Source: Mesorhizobium loti
GTDB taxonomy: Bacteria; Pseudomonadota; Alphaproteobacteria; Rhizobiales; Rhizobiaceae
Direction of reading: 5' to 3'
Assembly: GCF_001510895.1 (NCBI RefSeq)
Contig: NZ_LPWA01000079.1
Span: forward strand, 1 to 64,000
DNA length: 64,000 nucleotides
Part shown: positions 18,790 to 29,347 of the stretch, one piece after another
Layout: every line of letters starts with the position of its first letter
Numbering within the stretch: position 1 is the first letter of the stretch
The notes under the pieces: model-generated
Database searches by the model: none
Told to the model about the DNA's origin: nothing
The model's input: the letters and a program-made list of their open reading frames with translations, nothing else
Translations under genes and position numbers: made by a program

Positions 18790-19608
18790 ATGGCTATTGC
18801 GAGCGGCAACGGGGTCAAGACGACGGAGAACGCGGACGAAAGCGAGATCGTGCTTTCGGTCAGGGACGTCACCGTTGCCATCGAAGACAAGCTGATCCTC
18901 GACAAGCTGTCGCTCGACATCAAGCGTGGCGAGATCCTGGGTTTCGTCGGCGCGTCCGGCGCCGGCAAGTCTGTGCTCTTGCGCACCATCCTCGGGCTGA
19001 TGCCCAAACAATCGGGAACCATCAGGCTGTTCGACGTCGACGTCGACAAGGCAAGCGAGGTCGAGCGCCTGCGCATCGACATGCGGCTTGGCGTTCTCTT
19101 CCAGCATGGAGCGCTGTTTTCGGCGCTGACGGTGCAGGAAAACGTGCAGGTGCCGATGCGCGAATATCTGGACTTGCCGAAGGCGCTGATGGACGAGCTC
19201 GCCATGCTGAAGGTCGAGCTGGTCGGGCTGCCGCCCGATGCGGCGCAGAAATTCCCCTCCGAGCTTTCCGGCGGCATGATCAAGCGTGCGGCGCTGGCGC
19301 GCGCGCTGGCGCTCGATCCAGATATCGTCTTTCTCGACGAGCCGACCTCGGGCCTCGATCCGATCAGCGCCGCCGAGTTCGACGAGCTGGTCGTCAAGCT
19401 GCGCGATACGATGGATCTGACGGTCTACATGGTCACGCACGACCTCGACACGCTGTTTACCGCTTGCGACCACGTGGCGGTGCTCGGCAAGAAGAGGGTG
19501 CTGGTCGAAGGCACGATCGACGACATGCTGAAGAGCGAGGAGCCGTGGGTAAAATCCTATTTCCGCGGAAAACGCGCCCGGCAACTTGATCTTGCGGCAC
19601 GCGCATAG
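18790..19608 (+). CDS. mlaF: ABC transporter ATP-binding protein, MlaF type
   Basis: A 272-residue ATPase that powers the Mla permease. The Walker A is GASGAGKS, the signature is LSGGMIKRAALARA and the Walker B/D-loop is IVFLDEPTSGLDP; the switch histidine is in VTHDLD. An N-terminal extension of about 20 residues precedes the ABC domain. It begins one base after the mlaE stop, and the next gene follows after 14 bp. The LFSALTVQENVQVP stretch is characteristic of MCE-associated ATPases. Confidence 0.95.
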   Translation: MAIASGNGVKTTENADESEIVLSVRDVTVAIEDKLILDKLSLDIKRGEILGFVGASGAGKSVLLRTILGLMPKQSGTIRLFDVDVDKASEVERLRIDMRLGVLFQHGALFSALTVQENVQVPMREYLDLPKALMDELAMLKVELVGLPPDAAQKFPSELSGGMIKRAALARALALDPDIVFLDEPTSGLDPISAAEFDELVVKLRDTMDLTVYMVTHDLDTLFTACDHVAVLGKKRVLVEGTIDDMLKSEEPWVKSYFRGKRARQLDLAARA

Positions 19609-19622
19609 CCATAAGTGGGGCA

Positions 19623-20996
19623 ATGGAAACCAGAGCCAACTACGTCATTGTCGGCATCTTCACACTGGCCGCGATCCTCGCGGCCTTCGCCTTCGTCTAT
19701 TGGACGGCCGCAATCGGCGAGCGTGGCGAGACGACTCTGCTGCGCGTGCGCATCCCTGGTTCGGCGTCGGGCCTCGGTCGCGGCAGCTTCGTGCTGTTCA
19801 ACGGCGTCAAGGTGGGCGACGTCAAACGGGTCTATATCGACGTCGACAATCCGACCGTCGCCATCGCCGACACCGAGATCGACCGCATGACGCCGATCAC
19901 CAAGTCGACGCAGGCCGATATCGGGCTCGCGGGTCTTACCGGCCAGGCCAACATCGAGCTCAGGGGTGCCAATCCGAAGGAAGTGAAGCTGCTCGACCAG
20001 GCCGAGAAGGAGGGCCGGGTTCCGGAGATCGTCGCAAATCCATCGGCCGTGACCAACTTGTTGCAGACGGCGCAGAACATCTTCACCCGCGCCGACAAAG
20101 TGCTCTCCGAGCTGGAGGGCTTCACCAAGGACGTTCGCGGACCGCTGACGCAGACCGTCAAGAACGTCGAGACCTTCTCCGACGCGCTGGCCAAGAATTC
20201 CGACGGCATCGACAAATTCCTGTCCGCCGTGAGCTCGCTTTCGGACCAATTGCAGAATGTGTCGGGCCGACTCGACAGCACGCTGAAGGCCGCCGAGGGG
20301 CTGCTCAACTCGGTCGACAAGGACCAGATCAAGAGCATCGTCGCCAATGTCGACACGGTGACCGCAAACCTGAAGGAAACCTCGAAGCAATTCGACACAA
20401 CCATCGACAATGTCAACACGGCGGTTGGCTCGATCAACGACTTCGCCAAGCAGACGCAAGGCACGCTCGCCAAGGTCGACAACGTGCTCAACGGCATCGA
20501 TCCGGCCGACGTGCGCACGGCGCTGGCCAACATCCAGAAAGCCAGTGACAGCGCCAACAAGGCGGCAGCCGACATCGCCAAGGTCACCGACAAGATCGCC
20601 AACCGCTCCGACGACATCAATGACACCATCAAGAATGCCCGCCAGCTTGCGCAGCGCCTCAACGATGCCTCGGTGCGCGTCGACGGCATCCTCGCCAAGG
20701 TTGACCAGCTTCTTGGATCCGGCGAGGCCAACGGCGTGATGGCCGATGCCAGGATGACTCTGAAATCCTTCAAGCAGGTCGCCGACACGCTGAACGCGCG
20801 TCTCGGCACCATCACCGACAATCTGGCGCGCTTCTCGGGCTCGGGGCTGCAGAATGTGGAAGCGCTGGTGCAGGACAGCCGGCGCTCGATCAACCGCATC
20901 GAGGAGGCGGTTACCGATCTCAGCCGCAATCCGCAGCGCATCCTGACCGGCGGCGAGGGAGAGGTCCGGCAGTTTGACGGTAGGGCGCGGCGTTGA
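19623..20996 (+). CDS. mlaD: MCE family protein, MlaD type
   Basis: A 457-residue periplasmic lipid-binding subunit anchored by one N-terminal helix (VIVGIFTLAAILAAFAFVYW). The MCE domain follows at about residues 38-115 (VRIPGSASGLGRGSFVLFNG and GLAGLTGQANIEL). The C-terminal 300 residues are predicted helical/coiled-coil with repeated Asp/Asn/Ala-rich segments (VDNVLNGIDPADVRTAL and similar), longer than E. coli MlaD (about 180 residues) and typical of alphaproteobacterial forms. It lies in the operon between the ATPase and the lipoprotein and would bridge the inner-membrane complex toward the outer membrane. Confidence 0.93.
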   Translation: METRANYVIVGIFTLAAILAAFAFVYWTAAIGERGETTLLRVRIPGSASGLGRGSFVLFNGVKVGDVKRVYIDVDNPTVAIADTEIDRMTPITKSTQADIGLAGLTGQANIELRGANPKEVKLLDQAEKEGRVPEIVANPSAVTNLLQTAQNIFTRADKVLSELEGFTKDVRGPLTQTVKNVETFSDALAKNSDGIDKFLSAVSSLSDQLQNVSGRLDSTLKAAEGLLNSVDKDQIKSIVANVDTVTANLKETSKQFDTTIDNVNTAVGSINDFAKQTQGTLAKVDNVLNGIDPADVRTALANIQKASDSANKAAADIAKVTDKIANRSDDINDTIKNARQLAQRLNDASVRVDGILAKVDQLLGSGEANGVMADARMTLKSFKQVADTLNARLGTITDNLARFSGSGLQNVEALVQDSRRSINRIEEAVTDLSRNPQRILTGGEGEVRQFDGRARR

Positions 20997-21075
20997 CTTC
21001 GGTTGCCGCAGACGCCAAGAACGTGGGTTGCAGCTGTAAGTTGATCGTAAGGTCCGGGGACAACGGGGATCGCGC

Positions 21076-21681
21076 GTGAAGTCAGGCAGTTTGAGGGGGT
21101 TGAAGCCGGTTGCCGCCGCGGCGCTCGTGTTTGCGCTCGCCGGCTGCGCGGCACTGGGAGGCAAACCGGCGCCGCTCGACACGTTCGAGCTTTCGGCGCC
21201 TTCGGTCGACATGCACGGCCACAGCCGCCGCCAGATCCTGATCGCCCAGCCCTCGGCGCTGAAGGCGCTGGACAGCCAGAACATCGTCATCAGGCCATCC
21301 GACCAGTCGATCCAGTTCCTCAAGGGCGCGCAATGGGCGGACCGCCTGCCGCTGATCGTGCAGGCCAGACTTGCCGAGACCTTCCAGCGTTCCGGCAGCT
21401 TCGCCGGCGTCGGCAAGCCGGGCGAGGGGCTGGCGATCGACTACCAGATCATCGTCGAGGTCCGCGCCTTTGAGGTCCGGGTCAATGGCGGCGAACATGC
21501 CGATGTCGAGCTGTTCGTGCGCATCCTCAACGACCGCAATGGCGAGGTGCGGGCCTCCAAGAGCTTCACGACGAGCGCGCCGGTCTCCGGCGGCGGCAAC
21601 GCCGCCTATGTCGGCGCGCTGGACAGCGCCTTCGGCCAGGCGGCGAAGGACATTGTCCGCTGGACGGATTCGGTGATCTGA
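21076..21681 (+). CDS. ABC-type transport auxiliary lipoprotein (PqiC-like)
   Basis: A 201-residue lipoprotein starting at GTG. The lipobox is LAGC with acylated Cys24 (VFALAGCAALGG). The body matches the auxiliary component group found with MCE transporters (LDTFELSAP, IVIRPSDQSIQFLKGAQWAD, LPLIVQARLAETFQRSG). Its position as fourth gene after MlaE-F-D and the 79-bp gap suggest it is the outer-membrane-side partner of the lipid transporter. No E. coli MlaC-type soluble carrier gene is seen in the operon. Confidence 0.9.
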   Translation: MKSGSLRGLKPVAAAALVFALAGCAALGGKPAPLDTFELSAPSVDMHGHSRRQILIAQPSALKALDSQNIVIRPSDQSIQFLKGAQWADRLPLIVQARLAETFQRSGSFAGVGKPGEGLAIDYQIIVEVRAFEVRVNGGEHADVELFVRILNDRNGEVRASKSFTTSAPVSGGGNAAYVGALDSAFGQAAKDIVRWTDSVI

Positions 21682-21740
21682 AGCGGTTCCATCCGGGTCG
21701 CTGAGGCCGTTGCTCCTTAGGCGGCAAGCGTGAAGCGCCG

Positions 21741-21922
21741 GCGCTGCCCCTCATTGCGCTGCCGGGCATTTCTCCCCGTATAAGGACGGGGAGAAAGACG
21801 CTGACATCGATGATTTCGCCAATCGTCAACGCTGCGAGAAAGCCGCCGGCGTTGCCGCTGTCTCCTTCTCCCCGTCACTATACGGGGGAGAAGGTGCCGG
21901 TAGGCGGATGAGGGGCGGCGCC
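21741..21922. repeat. Inverted pair of rhizobial-type palindromic repeats
   Basis: Two copies of a roughly 56-62 bp element face each other. Copy 1 (21741-21796) reads GCCCCTCATTGCGCTGCCGG then a CTCCCCGT / ACGGGGAG hairpin. Copy 2 (21861-21922) is the reverse complement of a close variant (GCCCCTCATCCGCCTACCGG, then the same hairpin). Together they fill most of the gap after the Mla operon. Similar elements recur in Mesorhizobium intergenic regions as I recall; copy number here was not computed. Confidence 0.75.
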
Positions 21923-21975
21923 AGCCCACGATATCTATTGCAGCTCACGTCACAAGCAATGCTGCTCAGGCAAAC

Positions 21976-22004
21976 AAAAGGCGGGAACGTGTCCCGCCTT
22001 TTTT
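21976..22004. terminator. Bidirectional intrinsic terminator
   Basis: AAAAGGCGGGA, loop ACGTG, then TCCCGCCTTTTTT. It has A-tracts and T-tracts on both sides, so it can end the Mla operon from the left and the giant GPR-like gene from the right. Confidence 0.88.
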
Positions 22005-22020
22005 GCTCGCTAACGGCGCC

Positions 22021-25000
22021 TCAGTGCAGGCGGCCGCTGGCGTGGGCCAGCATGGTGTAGACCTTGCCGGTGTCCGACGTCAGATAGGTCTGCGCCATGA
22101 TGTTGTCGCGGTCGTTGCGCGACACGTCCTTCAGCAGCTTCTCGAAATCGTCGCAGTAGCGGTCGACCGCGGCGCGGAACTCGGCCTCGGCCTGGTACTT
22201 GCGGCGGATCTCGTCGAAGGTCTGCTGACCCTTCAGCGTGTAAAGCCGACGGGTGAAGACGTCGCGCTCGCCGCGGCGATAGCGGTTCCACAACTCGATC
22301 GAAGCGTCGTGGTCGATGGCGCGCGCGATGTCGACGGACAGCGAGTTGAGCGACTCCATGACATGCAGCGGCGAGCGCTGGGCAGGAGCCGCGCGCGGCG
22401 CTTCCGCCGGCGCCGCCGGCTTCAGCTCTTCCTCTCGCGAGGCATTGGTCAGGAGATCGCGCACCCAGCCGCCCTGCGCCGTGCGGCCATTGGGATCGCG
22501 GCGCGGCGCCTCCGCGGGGCGCTCGAGATCAAGCGTGCCGCGCAGCGTCGTCTCGGCGAGCGGTGCCTGCGGCGGGCGGCGCTCAGCTTGAGGCTGTGGC
22601 GCCGGCGGACGGCGCAACGGCTGCTCGGCGGGGCGGGCAGGCGCCTGCGGCGCGGCGGGGCGCAGGCCGCGCGGCTCACCGGTCTCGCTGCTGCCGCTGC
22701 GGCCGGATTTCGCAACAATATCCGACAGTTCCTTGAGCGCGTTGATCTGCTCGGAGACGGCGCGGCGGATGGCTGAGGTCGATTCCTTGGCTTCCTCCGG
22801 CATCTCGATGACGCCCTTCTTGAGCTCGGCGCGGGTGAGGTCGAGATCGCTCTTGATCGAGCTTGCGGTGCGCCGCATCTCCTCGGTCGCGTCGGCGAAG
22901 CGGCGCGTCGCGGAATCGACGACCTCGGCGATGGCGGTGCGTATCTTTTCCGCCGATTCCATCGTCCGCCCCTCGGCGTTTTGCATCGTCTGTCCGACGA
23001 GGTTCTCGAAGGAGCGCATCACTTTCTCGAGGTCCTCCGACTTCTTGACCAGGCCGACGGCAAGGTCCTCCAGCGAGGATTGCCGCTCCAGCGTATGCTC
23101 GAGGTTGCTCTGCGCGGAACTCAGCAGTTGGGAAGCGCTGGTGAGCAGGCGGCTGTGCTCGTCGAACTTGGTCGCGATCGAGGCGACCTCGCGCAAGGTG
23201 GCCGACGACAGGTCGGTGAGCCGCGTCGTGTTGGAATCGACGAGACGGGCCGAGCTGGCGAAGGTCTGGGCTGCCTTTTCCGTGGTCGTGGCGAAGCTCT
23301 GCGTGCTGCCGGTCAGACGCTCCTCGACCTGGCCCAGATTGACGGCCGCCTGGTCGATCAGCTGACCGAGCTGCGCGCTGGAGGTGGACATGCGGCCGAT
23401 GAGGTCGGCAACGCTGTCGGACAGCGTCGAGCGTGCGCCTTCGACGGCCGAAAGCGTCTCGGCGGTGCGGTTGGCAAGCGCGTTGACGAGGTTTGCGTTT
23501 TCGCTGCGCAGCTTCTCGGTCGCCCGTTCGGTGACTTCCTCCATGCTCTTTTGCAGTTCGGAGCCGCCCTGGGCGAACCGCTCGACCAGGGGACGCGCCG
23601 TCTCGTCGAGGATCCTCGACATTTCGGCGGAGCGCGCCGCAAGCATGGTGTTGAGCTCGCGGGTGTTGGCGCCGATGGTCTTGGCTGCATCGTTGGTGCT
23701 CTGGCCGATATGCTGGCCCACTGCCGTGAAGGTCTCGGCGATGACGTTTGCGCGCGAGATCAGCTGGGCCTCGGCGCTGGAGACCTGCTCGTTGAGCTTC
23801 TGGCCCATCGTCTCGGCTGTGGAGGCGAGGCGGTTCTCGACGCTCGCCACCTGTTCCTCGACACGGGCCGCGGCGGCGGCGGCGCTCGATGCCAGCCGAT
23901 CGTCGGCGCCGGCAAGCGCCTGCTCGATCTCGCGGGCGTGGACGGCGAGTTCCTGGCCGGTCTGCCGGGCACGATCGGCGACGCGCTGCTCGGTGGCGGC
24001 GAAGGCGCCGACAATGGTGTCGGCGTGTTCGCCGATCGTCGAGCTGCTGCTGGCGATGCGCGACACCAGGCGGTTGTCCGCGTCGTCGAAGATACGGGCA
24101 ATTTCGGACGCCCGCGACGACAGCGCTTCCGAGCCCTCGGCAATGCGCGAGATCAGGTGCTGGTCGGCGGCGTCGAAGATGCGGCCGAGATCCGATGCAC
24201 GGGCGGCCAGCGCCTCGGCGGACTCGCTGATGCGCATGCTCAGCCGCTCGTCGGCGCCCTCGAAGTTGCGCAGGATGTCGCCGGCGCGCGCCGCCAGCGA
24301 CTGCGCCGTTTCGACCGCGCGGGCAACCAGCTTCTGGTCGGCGGCGTCGAAGGTGCCGGCGATCTCGCTGGCGCGGGAGGCCAACTTGTCGGCGGTTTCC
24401 TCGGCACGGGCCATGAGCGAATTGGACGCGTCGTCGGCGCGGGCCATCAGCATGCTGGACGTGTCCTGAGCGCGCTCGTGCAGGCGGCGGTCGGCCGCCT
24501 CGAAAGCATTGGCGATGTCCTCCGCCCTGGCAAGGAGTGCTGCCGAAGTCTGCTCGGCGCGCTCAGCGATCTTGCGATCGGCGTCGCTGAAGGCGGCACC
24601 TGCCTGCTCATGCAAGGTGCTGGTGATTTCCATGACCTTGTCGCGCAGGGCGCCGGCAACGAAGACGGCGGTCTTTTCGAGAACACCGCGAACATTGTCG
24701 ACCCCGGTCGACAGCGCACGCTCCATGGTGCCCGCACGCTCCTCGATGACGCCGGTCTGCCGGCTGAAGGCCTGCTCGATCTTCTCGACATCGGCGGCGA
24801 TCGCCGCGGAGATATCGCCGCTTTTGGCCGCGATCTGGTCGATGTGGCCGGACACCGAACGGTCGACGTCCTGGCGCGCTTCTGCGAGCTTGGCGAGATC
24901 ATCCTCAAGCGCCCGGGCCAGCATGTCGCGGCCTTCGGAAAGCTTGCCGACATGACCGGCAATGATGCCATCGATCTCGGAGCGGCTTTCGGCCACCTTC

Positions 25001-28000
25001 TGCAGGTCGGCTTCGAGGGCACGCTTGAGAATATCGCGGCCCTCGGCGAGCTTCTCCACCTGGCCGGAGACCAGGCCGTCGATACCGGCGCGGCTTTCAG
25101 CGAGCTTGGCGAGATCGGCTTCGAGAGCGCGCGTGAGGACATCACGGCCTTCGGCGAGCTTCTCCACCTGACCAGCGACAAGGCCATCGATGCGTCGAGC
25201 GGCTTTCGGCGAGCTTGCGAGGTCCGCCTCCAGGGCGCGCCTAAGGATGTCGCGGCCCTCGGCCAGCTTCTCGACCTGGCCGGCGACGAGCCCGTCGATC
25301 GAGGCACGGCTTTCGGCGAGCTTGGCGAGGTCGTCCTCCAGGGCCCTGGAAAGCGTCGTACGGTCCTGCGAGAGCCTGTCGGCATGGGTCTGCATGAGGC
25401 TGCTGGCATTGGCCATGTCGGCATCGAGGGCGCGCGACAGTTCGGCGCGATGGTCGCTGATCTTCTGCGAATGATCGACGATGGCGCCCTGGATGGTGTT
25501 GAGGTCCGCCTCCAAGGCCCGCTTGAGGATATCGCGCCTTCGGCGAGCTTCTCGACCTGGCCGGCGACGAGACCGTCGATCGAGGAGCGGCTCTCAGCCA
25601 ATTTGGCGAGATCGTCCTCGAGCGACTTCGACAGCACCGAACGATCCTGGACGAGCCTGTTCTGATGATCGGAGATCGCGCCGCTGACCGACTGCAGGTC
25701 GGCCTCCAGGGCCTTCGACAGTTGAGCGCGGTCTTCCAGCACCTTGTCGGAGTGTCCCGCGATGGCGCCCCTGATGGTGTTGATGTCTGCTTCCAGGGCG
25801 CGCTTGAGGATATCGCGGCCTTCGGCGAGCTTCTCGACCTGGCCGGCGACGAGGCCGTCGATCGAGGCGCGGCTTTCGGCGAGCTTGGCGAGATCGGCCT
25901 CCAGGTCTGCGACAACAGGCTGCGATCGTCCGCGAGCTTGCCGGCATGACTGTCGATCAGGCCACGGATACCGCTGAGGTCATCCTCCAGCGCGCGGCTG
26001 AGCTCGCCCCGGTCTTCGGCGAGCTTGGCGGAATGGGTCTCGATCAAGTTCCGAATGCGACGATGTCGGTCTCGAGCGCCTTGGCGAGCACCGCGCGACC
26101 TTCGGCGATCTTCTCGACCTGGCCGGCGACGAGGCCGTCGATCGAGGCGCGGCTGTCCGACAGCTTGCCGAGATCGGCTTCCAGCGCGCGCGCAAGAATG
26201 TTGCGCCCCTCAGCCAGCTTGCCGACATGACCAGCGACCATTTCGTCAATCATTGTACGGGCTTGCACGAGCCTGCCGGAGTCTTCGTTCAAGGCCTGAG
26301 ACAGGCGGTTGCGACCTTCCTCGAGCTGTTCGAGGTGGCTTCCCAGCGAAGCGTCGATAGCTGCATGCGCCTCGTTGACCTTGCGCAGGTCATCTTCCAG
26401 CGCGCGCGTAATCAGGCTGCGGCCCTCGGACAGTTTCTGCACCTGATTGGCCACAGCGTCATCGATGCCGGCGCGACTCTCGGCGAATTTCGCGAGGTCC
26501 TCCTGCATGGCGGCGGCCATACGGTTGCTGCTTTCGGAGAGCTTCCGGCTGTGGTCTTCGATGGCCTCGTCGATGCCGGCGCGGGCATCGGCGAGCCGCT
26601 GGATGTCGGCGTCGAAGGAACGCGAGACAACGTGGCGTGCGGCCTCCATGCGACCGGCGAAATCGGTCGCGCGGGCTTCGAGCATGGACGAGGTCGACGA
26701 GATGATGTCGGCCATGTCGGCGCCGATCTGGGTCTTGCCCTGGTCGATCATCGACGACAGCTGGTCCTTGCTCTCGGCGAAGGTGTGGGCAATCTCGCGC
26801 GCGCGTTCGACGAGCGTCTCGTTGATCTGACGGGCGCGGGCCTCGAGCGCGGCATTGAGCTTCTGCGTGCCGGTGTCGAGCGCCTCGGCGCGCGTCTGGA
26901 ACTCGCTGATCAGCGCCTGGCCGCGCTCGGCCAGCGTCCGCTCGATGCCGTTGAGGCTCGCTTCGAATTCGGAGCTCAGCGTGCGCGCCGCGCCGCCGAG
27001 CAGCGAGACCATGCCGGTGGTGCGGTCGTCGAGCAGGTCGGTCAGCGAGCGGGTCAGGCCATCCGTGGTGTCGGTCAGCTTGGCGATGCGGGTGTCGAGC
27101 AGGCTGGCGAAGGCCTCGCCCGAGGTCGACAGGCGGTCGGTGATCGTATCGAGCCGGGTTTCCACCGAATCGAAGATCGACATCGAGCTTTCATTGATGC
27201 GATCGATCAGCGTGTCGCCGGAATTGTTGATCGTCATCGACAGTTTGGTCGAGGCGTTGAGGATCGAGTCGCGAATGATGTCGCTGGCCGAGCCGATCTC
27301 ATCGCGCAGCGTCTCATGGGCGCCGGCAATCGAGGCGCGCACGCGCTCGGCGTGGGTGACGACGGCTTCACGCTCGCTGCCGAGCCCGTCGACCAGCGAG
27401 CGGATGCGGGCCTCGTTCTCGGAATAGGAGCGCTCGATCTGGCTGACTTCGCTGTGGACGAGCGTTTCGAGCTCGACGGCGCGCGCCAAAGTGCGCTCGA
27501 TGCCTTCGCCCATGGCCGCCACCTCGCGGCGAACGGCCTGGCCGATCATCATGACGCGGTCCTGGGCAAGGTTTTCCGGCTCGGCGAGGCGGAATGCCAC
27601 TTCGGTCATCGATTGCGCGGCGATGCGCATTTCCTGGGCGCGCCGGATCATCGCGGCGAAGGCCCAGAACAGAATGACCGGGATAATCGCGGCGACCGCC
27701 AGCCCGATCAGCTCGGGGCGGGCGAAGAACTGGTCGAAGGTGCGGATCTTCCAGATGCTCGGGCCGAACAAAAGGTTGGCGAGGCCGCCGGCGCCCGCAA
27801 TCCAGGCGAGCGAAATGAACGCTATCACCCAGTAGACGGTGCTCGACGCACGGCGGTTTAGGCCGTACAGAAGCGTGCGGTAGTCCTTTTGGCGATCGTC
27901 ATTGGCCGGTGTGAAGCCTGGGGCCGGTGTGAAGCCTGGGGCCGGTGTGAAGCCTGGGGCCGGCGTGAAACCGGCCGGCTGCGAGGCGCGCGACTCGACC

Positions 28001-28260
28001 GGGCGCAGCTCTGCCGGCTTTGCCTGAGGCGTCGCGTTCGGAGCCTGGGCCTGTGGTTCATTTGCCGGTTCGATCCTCTGGCTGCGACCTTCGCGCGCCA
28101 ATTCGTCCGCGGCCGCCGAAATCTGGGCCTCGAGATCTTCCATCGACGCCGCCATGTCGAGCCCGCCTTCGTCGCCGTTAAGGTCAAGGTCAAGCGCCTT
28201 TTCCAGTTCGGCGGCTACATCGCTCTCGAGGGATTTGGTCGTCGTCGGTTTCTTAGCCAT
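22021..28260 (-). CDS. rgsE: GPR/RgsE-like giant coiled-coil growth pole protein (three frameshifts)
   Basis: A roughly 2080-residue protein once three one-base deletions (near 25535, 25904 and 26048) are repaired. The order is: acidic/Pro-rich cytoplasmic head, PGFTPA hexapeptide repeats at about residues 95-118, two membrane helices (about 141-163 and 180-204), then some 1600 residues of heptad-rich coiled coil. This contains many near-identical LAESRASIDGLVAGQVEKL-type modules of about 36 residues and an apolipoprotein A1/A4/E-like pattern. It ends with a Pro/Ala-rich linker (about 1855-1915) and a folded C-terminal domain. Size and architecture match the Growth Pole Ring protein of Agrobacterium and RgsE of Sinorhizobium, which organise unipolar cell-wall growth. 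Identification is by architecture and should be checked by alignment. Confidence 0.85.
27905..27976. repeat. 18-bp tandem repeat encoding PGFTPA
   Basis: Three identical and one diverged copies of GCCGGTGTGAAGCCTGGG (+ strand) lie in frame in the cytoplasmic head of the GPR-like gene. Read on the minus strand they encode repeated Pro-Gly-Phe-Thr-Pro-Ala. Confidence 0.95.
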
Positions 28261-28546
28261 GCCTTCGCTACCCTGTACTAGCTGCCGCGGGACTTATGAT
28301 TTTGGCCTGAATCTGGCTTGTCTGGTCCCAGACAGGAGGCTGAAAATGGACGTTCGTATCGTAATGACACACTGGGGTAAAGAAAACATGCATTCCGGGC
28401 GATACGTAAAACTTTAAATATAAGGTTAACGGAAGCGTGATTTAGGCTGCCTCCATGACAACATTTTTCCCGGCCAATCGTTAACCCGATGGCGACGCGG
28501 ATCGCCTATTTTTGTGGGCGCCGGCCGCCTTTTTTGGGGAGTTGCA
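28261..28546. other. Divergent promoter region of the GPR-like and Hpt genes
   Basis: About 290 bp, locally AT-rich at 28350-28440. It contains TTAA-N8-TTAAC at 28416-28432, one base off the CtrA consensus TTAA-N7-TTAA(C), and a second GTTAACC at 28480-28486. No short gene is seen. Confidence 0.4.
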
Positions 28547-28552
28547 GTGCGT

Positions 28553-28921
28553 ATGCGTGGCGAAAGTGGAATCGCGTTTTCCATGCCAGGCGGCGACGTG
28601 TCGGGAACGGCAGGGTCGCGACCTGTGGATCTGGCTCATCTTGCGCGGCAGACGATGGATGACCGCGCGCTCGAACAGGAAGTGCTGGCGCTGTTCGTGC
28701 AGCAGGCGCTTTCGGTACGCGACAAGATCCTCGATGCCGATGCCAAGGAGCGGGTGCTGCTTGCGCACAGCCTGAAAGGCTCGGCGCGCGGCATCGGCGC
28801 CTTTGCCGTCGCCGAATGCGCCGCGACCATCGAAAAACAGCCCGAGGATGCCCGCACCCTGAAGAAGCTCGGCGTGCTGATCGAGGAAGTGCGCGACTTC
28901 ATTGCCGCCATCAGCCGCTAG
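28553..28921 (+). CDS. Hpt domain-containing protein
   Basis: A 122-residue stand-alone histidine phosphotransfer protein. The HSLKGSARGIGAF motif (phospho-acceptor His about residue 72) is the Hpt signature, within a helical bundle. An N-terminal stretch of about 35 residues is Gly/Ser-rich and poorly structured. The start could be the GTG at 28547 or the ATG at 28553, both downstream of GGGGAG. No kinase or receiver is adjacent, so its phosphorelay partners lie elsewhere; it is not ChpT, which is larger and has an ATPase-like half. It diverges from the GPR-like gene. Confidence 0.85.
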   Translation: MRGESGIAFSMPGGDVSGTAGSRPVDLAHLARQTMDDRALEQEVLALFVQQALSVRDKILDADAKERVLLAHSLKGSARGIGAFAVAECAATIEKQPEDARTLKKLGVLIEEVRDFIAAISR

Positions 28922-29026
28922 CGCCGGCAAAGCCTTCTGAAAAAACGTCATGCAGTGGCGTTTTCGCGCCGCAGTTGACTTGTCCGGCGGAGTGATTATC
29001 TCGGCTGCGACTCCTTCAGGTGACAA

Positions 29027-29347
29027 ATGACCAAGCTGACTTTCATCGCCAATGACGGCACTCAATTCGACGTGGAGGCCGAGAACGGCTCGACCGTCAT
29101 GGAAAACGCGATCCGCAACGCGGTGCCCGGCATCGAGGCGGAATGCGGCGGCGCCTGCGCCTGCGCGACCTGCCATGTCTATGTCGACGAGGCATGGACG
29201 GCCGAAGTCGGCGAGCCCGAGGCGATGGAGGAGGACATGCTGGATTTCGCCGACGACGTCCAGCCGAACTCGCGCCTGTCTTGCCAGATCAAGGTGCGCG
29301 ACGCGCTCGACGGCCTCGTCGTCCGCGTGCCCGAACGCCAGGGCTGA
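29027..29347 (+). CDS. Adrenodoxin-type [2Fe-2S] ferredoxin
   Basis: A 106-residue ferredoxin. Cluster ligands follow C-x5-C-x2-C plus a distal Cys ([19 protein letters not shown] ... LSCQI), the adrenodoxin/FdVI pattern rather than the plant type. The acidic patch [11 protein letters not shown] is the usual partner-docking helix. Such proteins serve P450s, Fe-S assembly or specific oxygenases in alphaproteobacteria. It lies 196 bp upstream of a ferredoxin-NADP reductase in the same orientation, so the two probably form an electron-transfer pair, although a palindromic repeat separates them. A TTGACT hexamer at 28975 could be part of its promoter. Confidence 0.94.
   Translation: MTKLTFIANDGTQFDVEAENGSTVMENAIRNAVPGIEAECGGACACATCHVYVDEAWTAEVGEPEAMEEDMLDFADDVQPNSRLSCQIKVRDALDGLVVRVPERQG

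Noticed and set aside
22981..27861. Long plus-strand frames opposite the GPR-like gene
   Set aside because: They mirror the repeat structure of the minus-strand coiled coil and lack coding features of their own.
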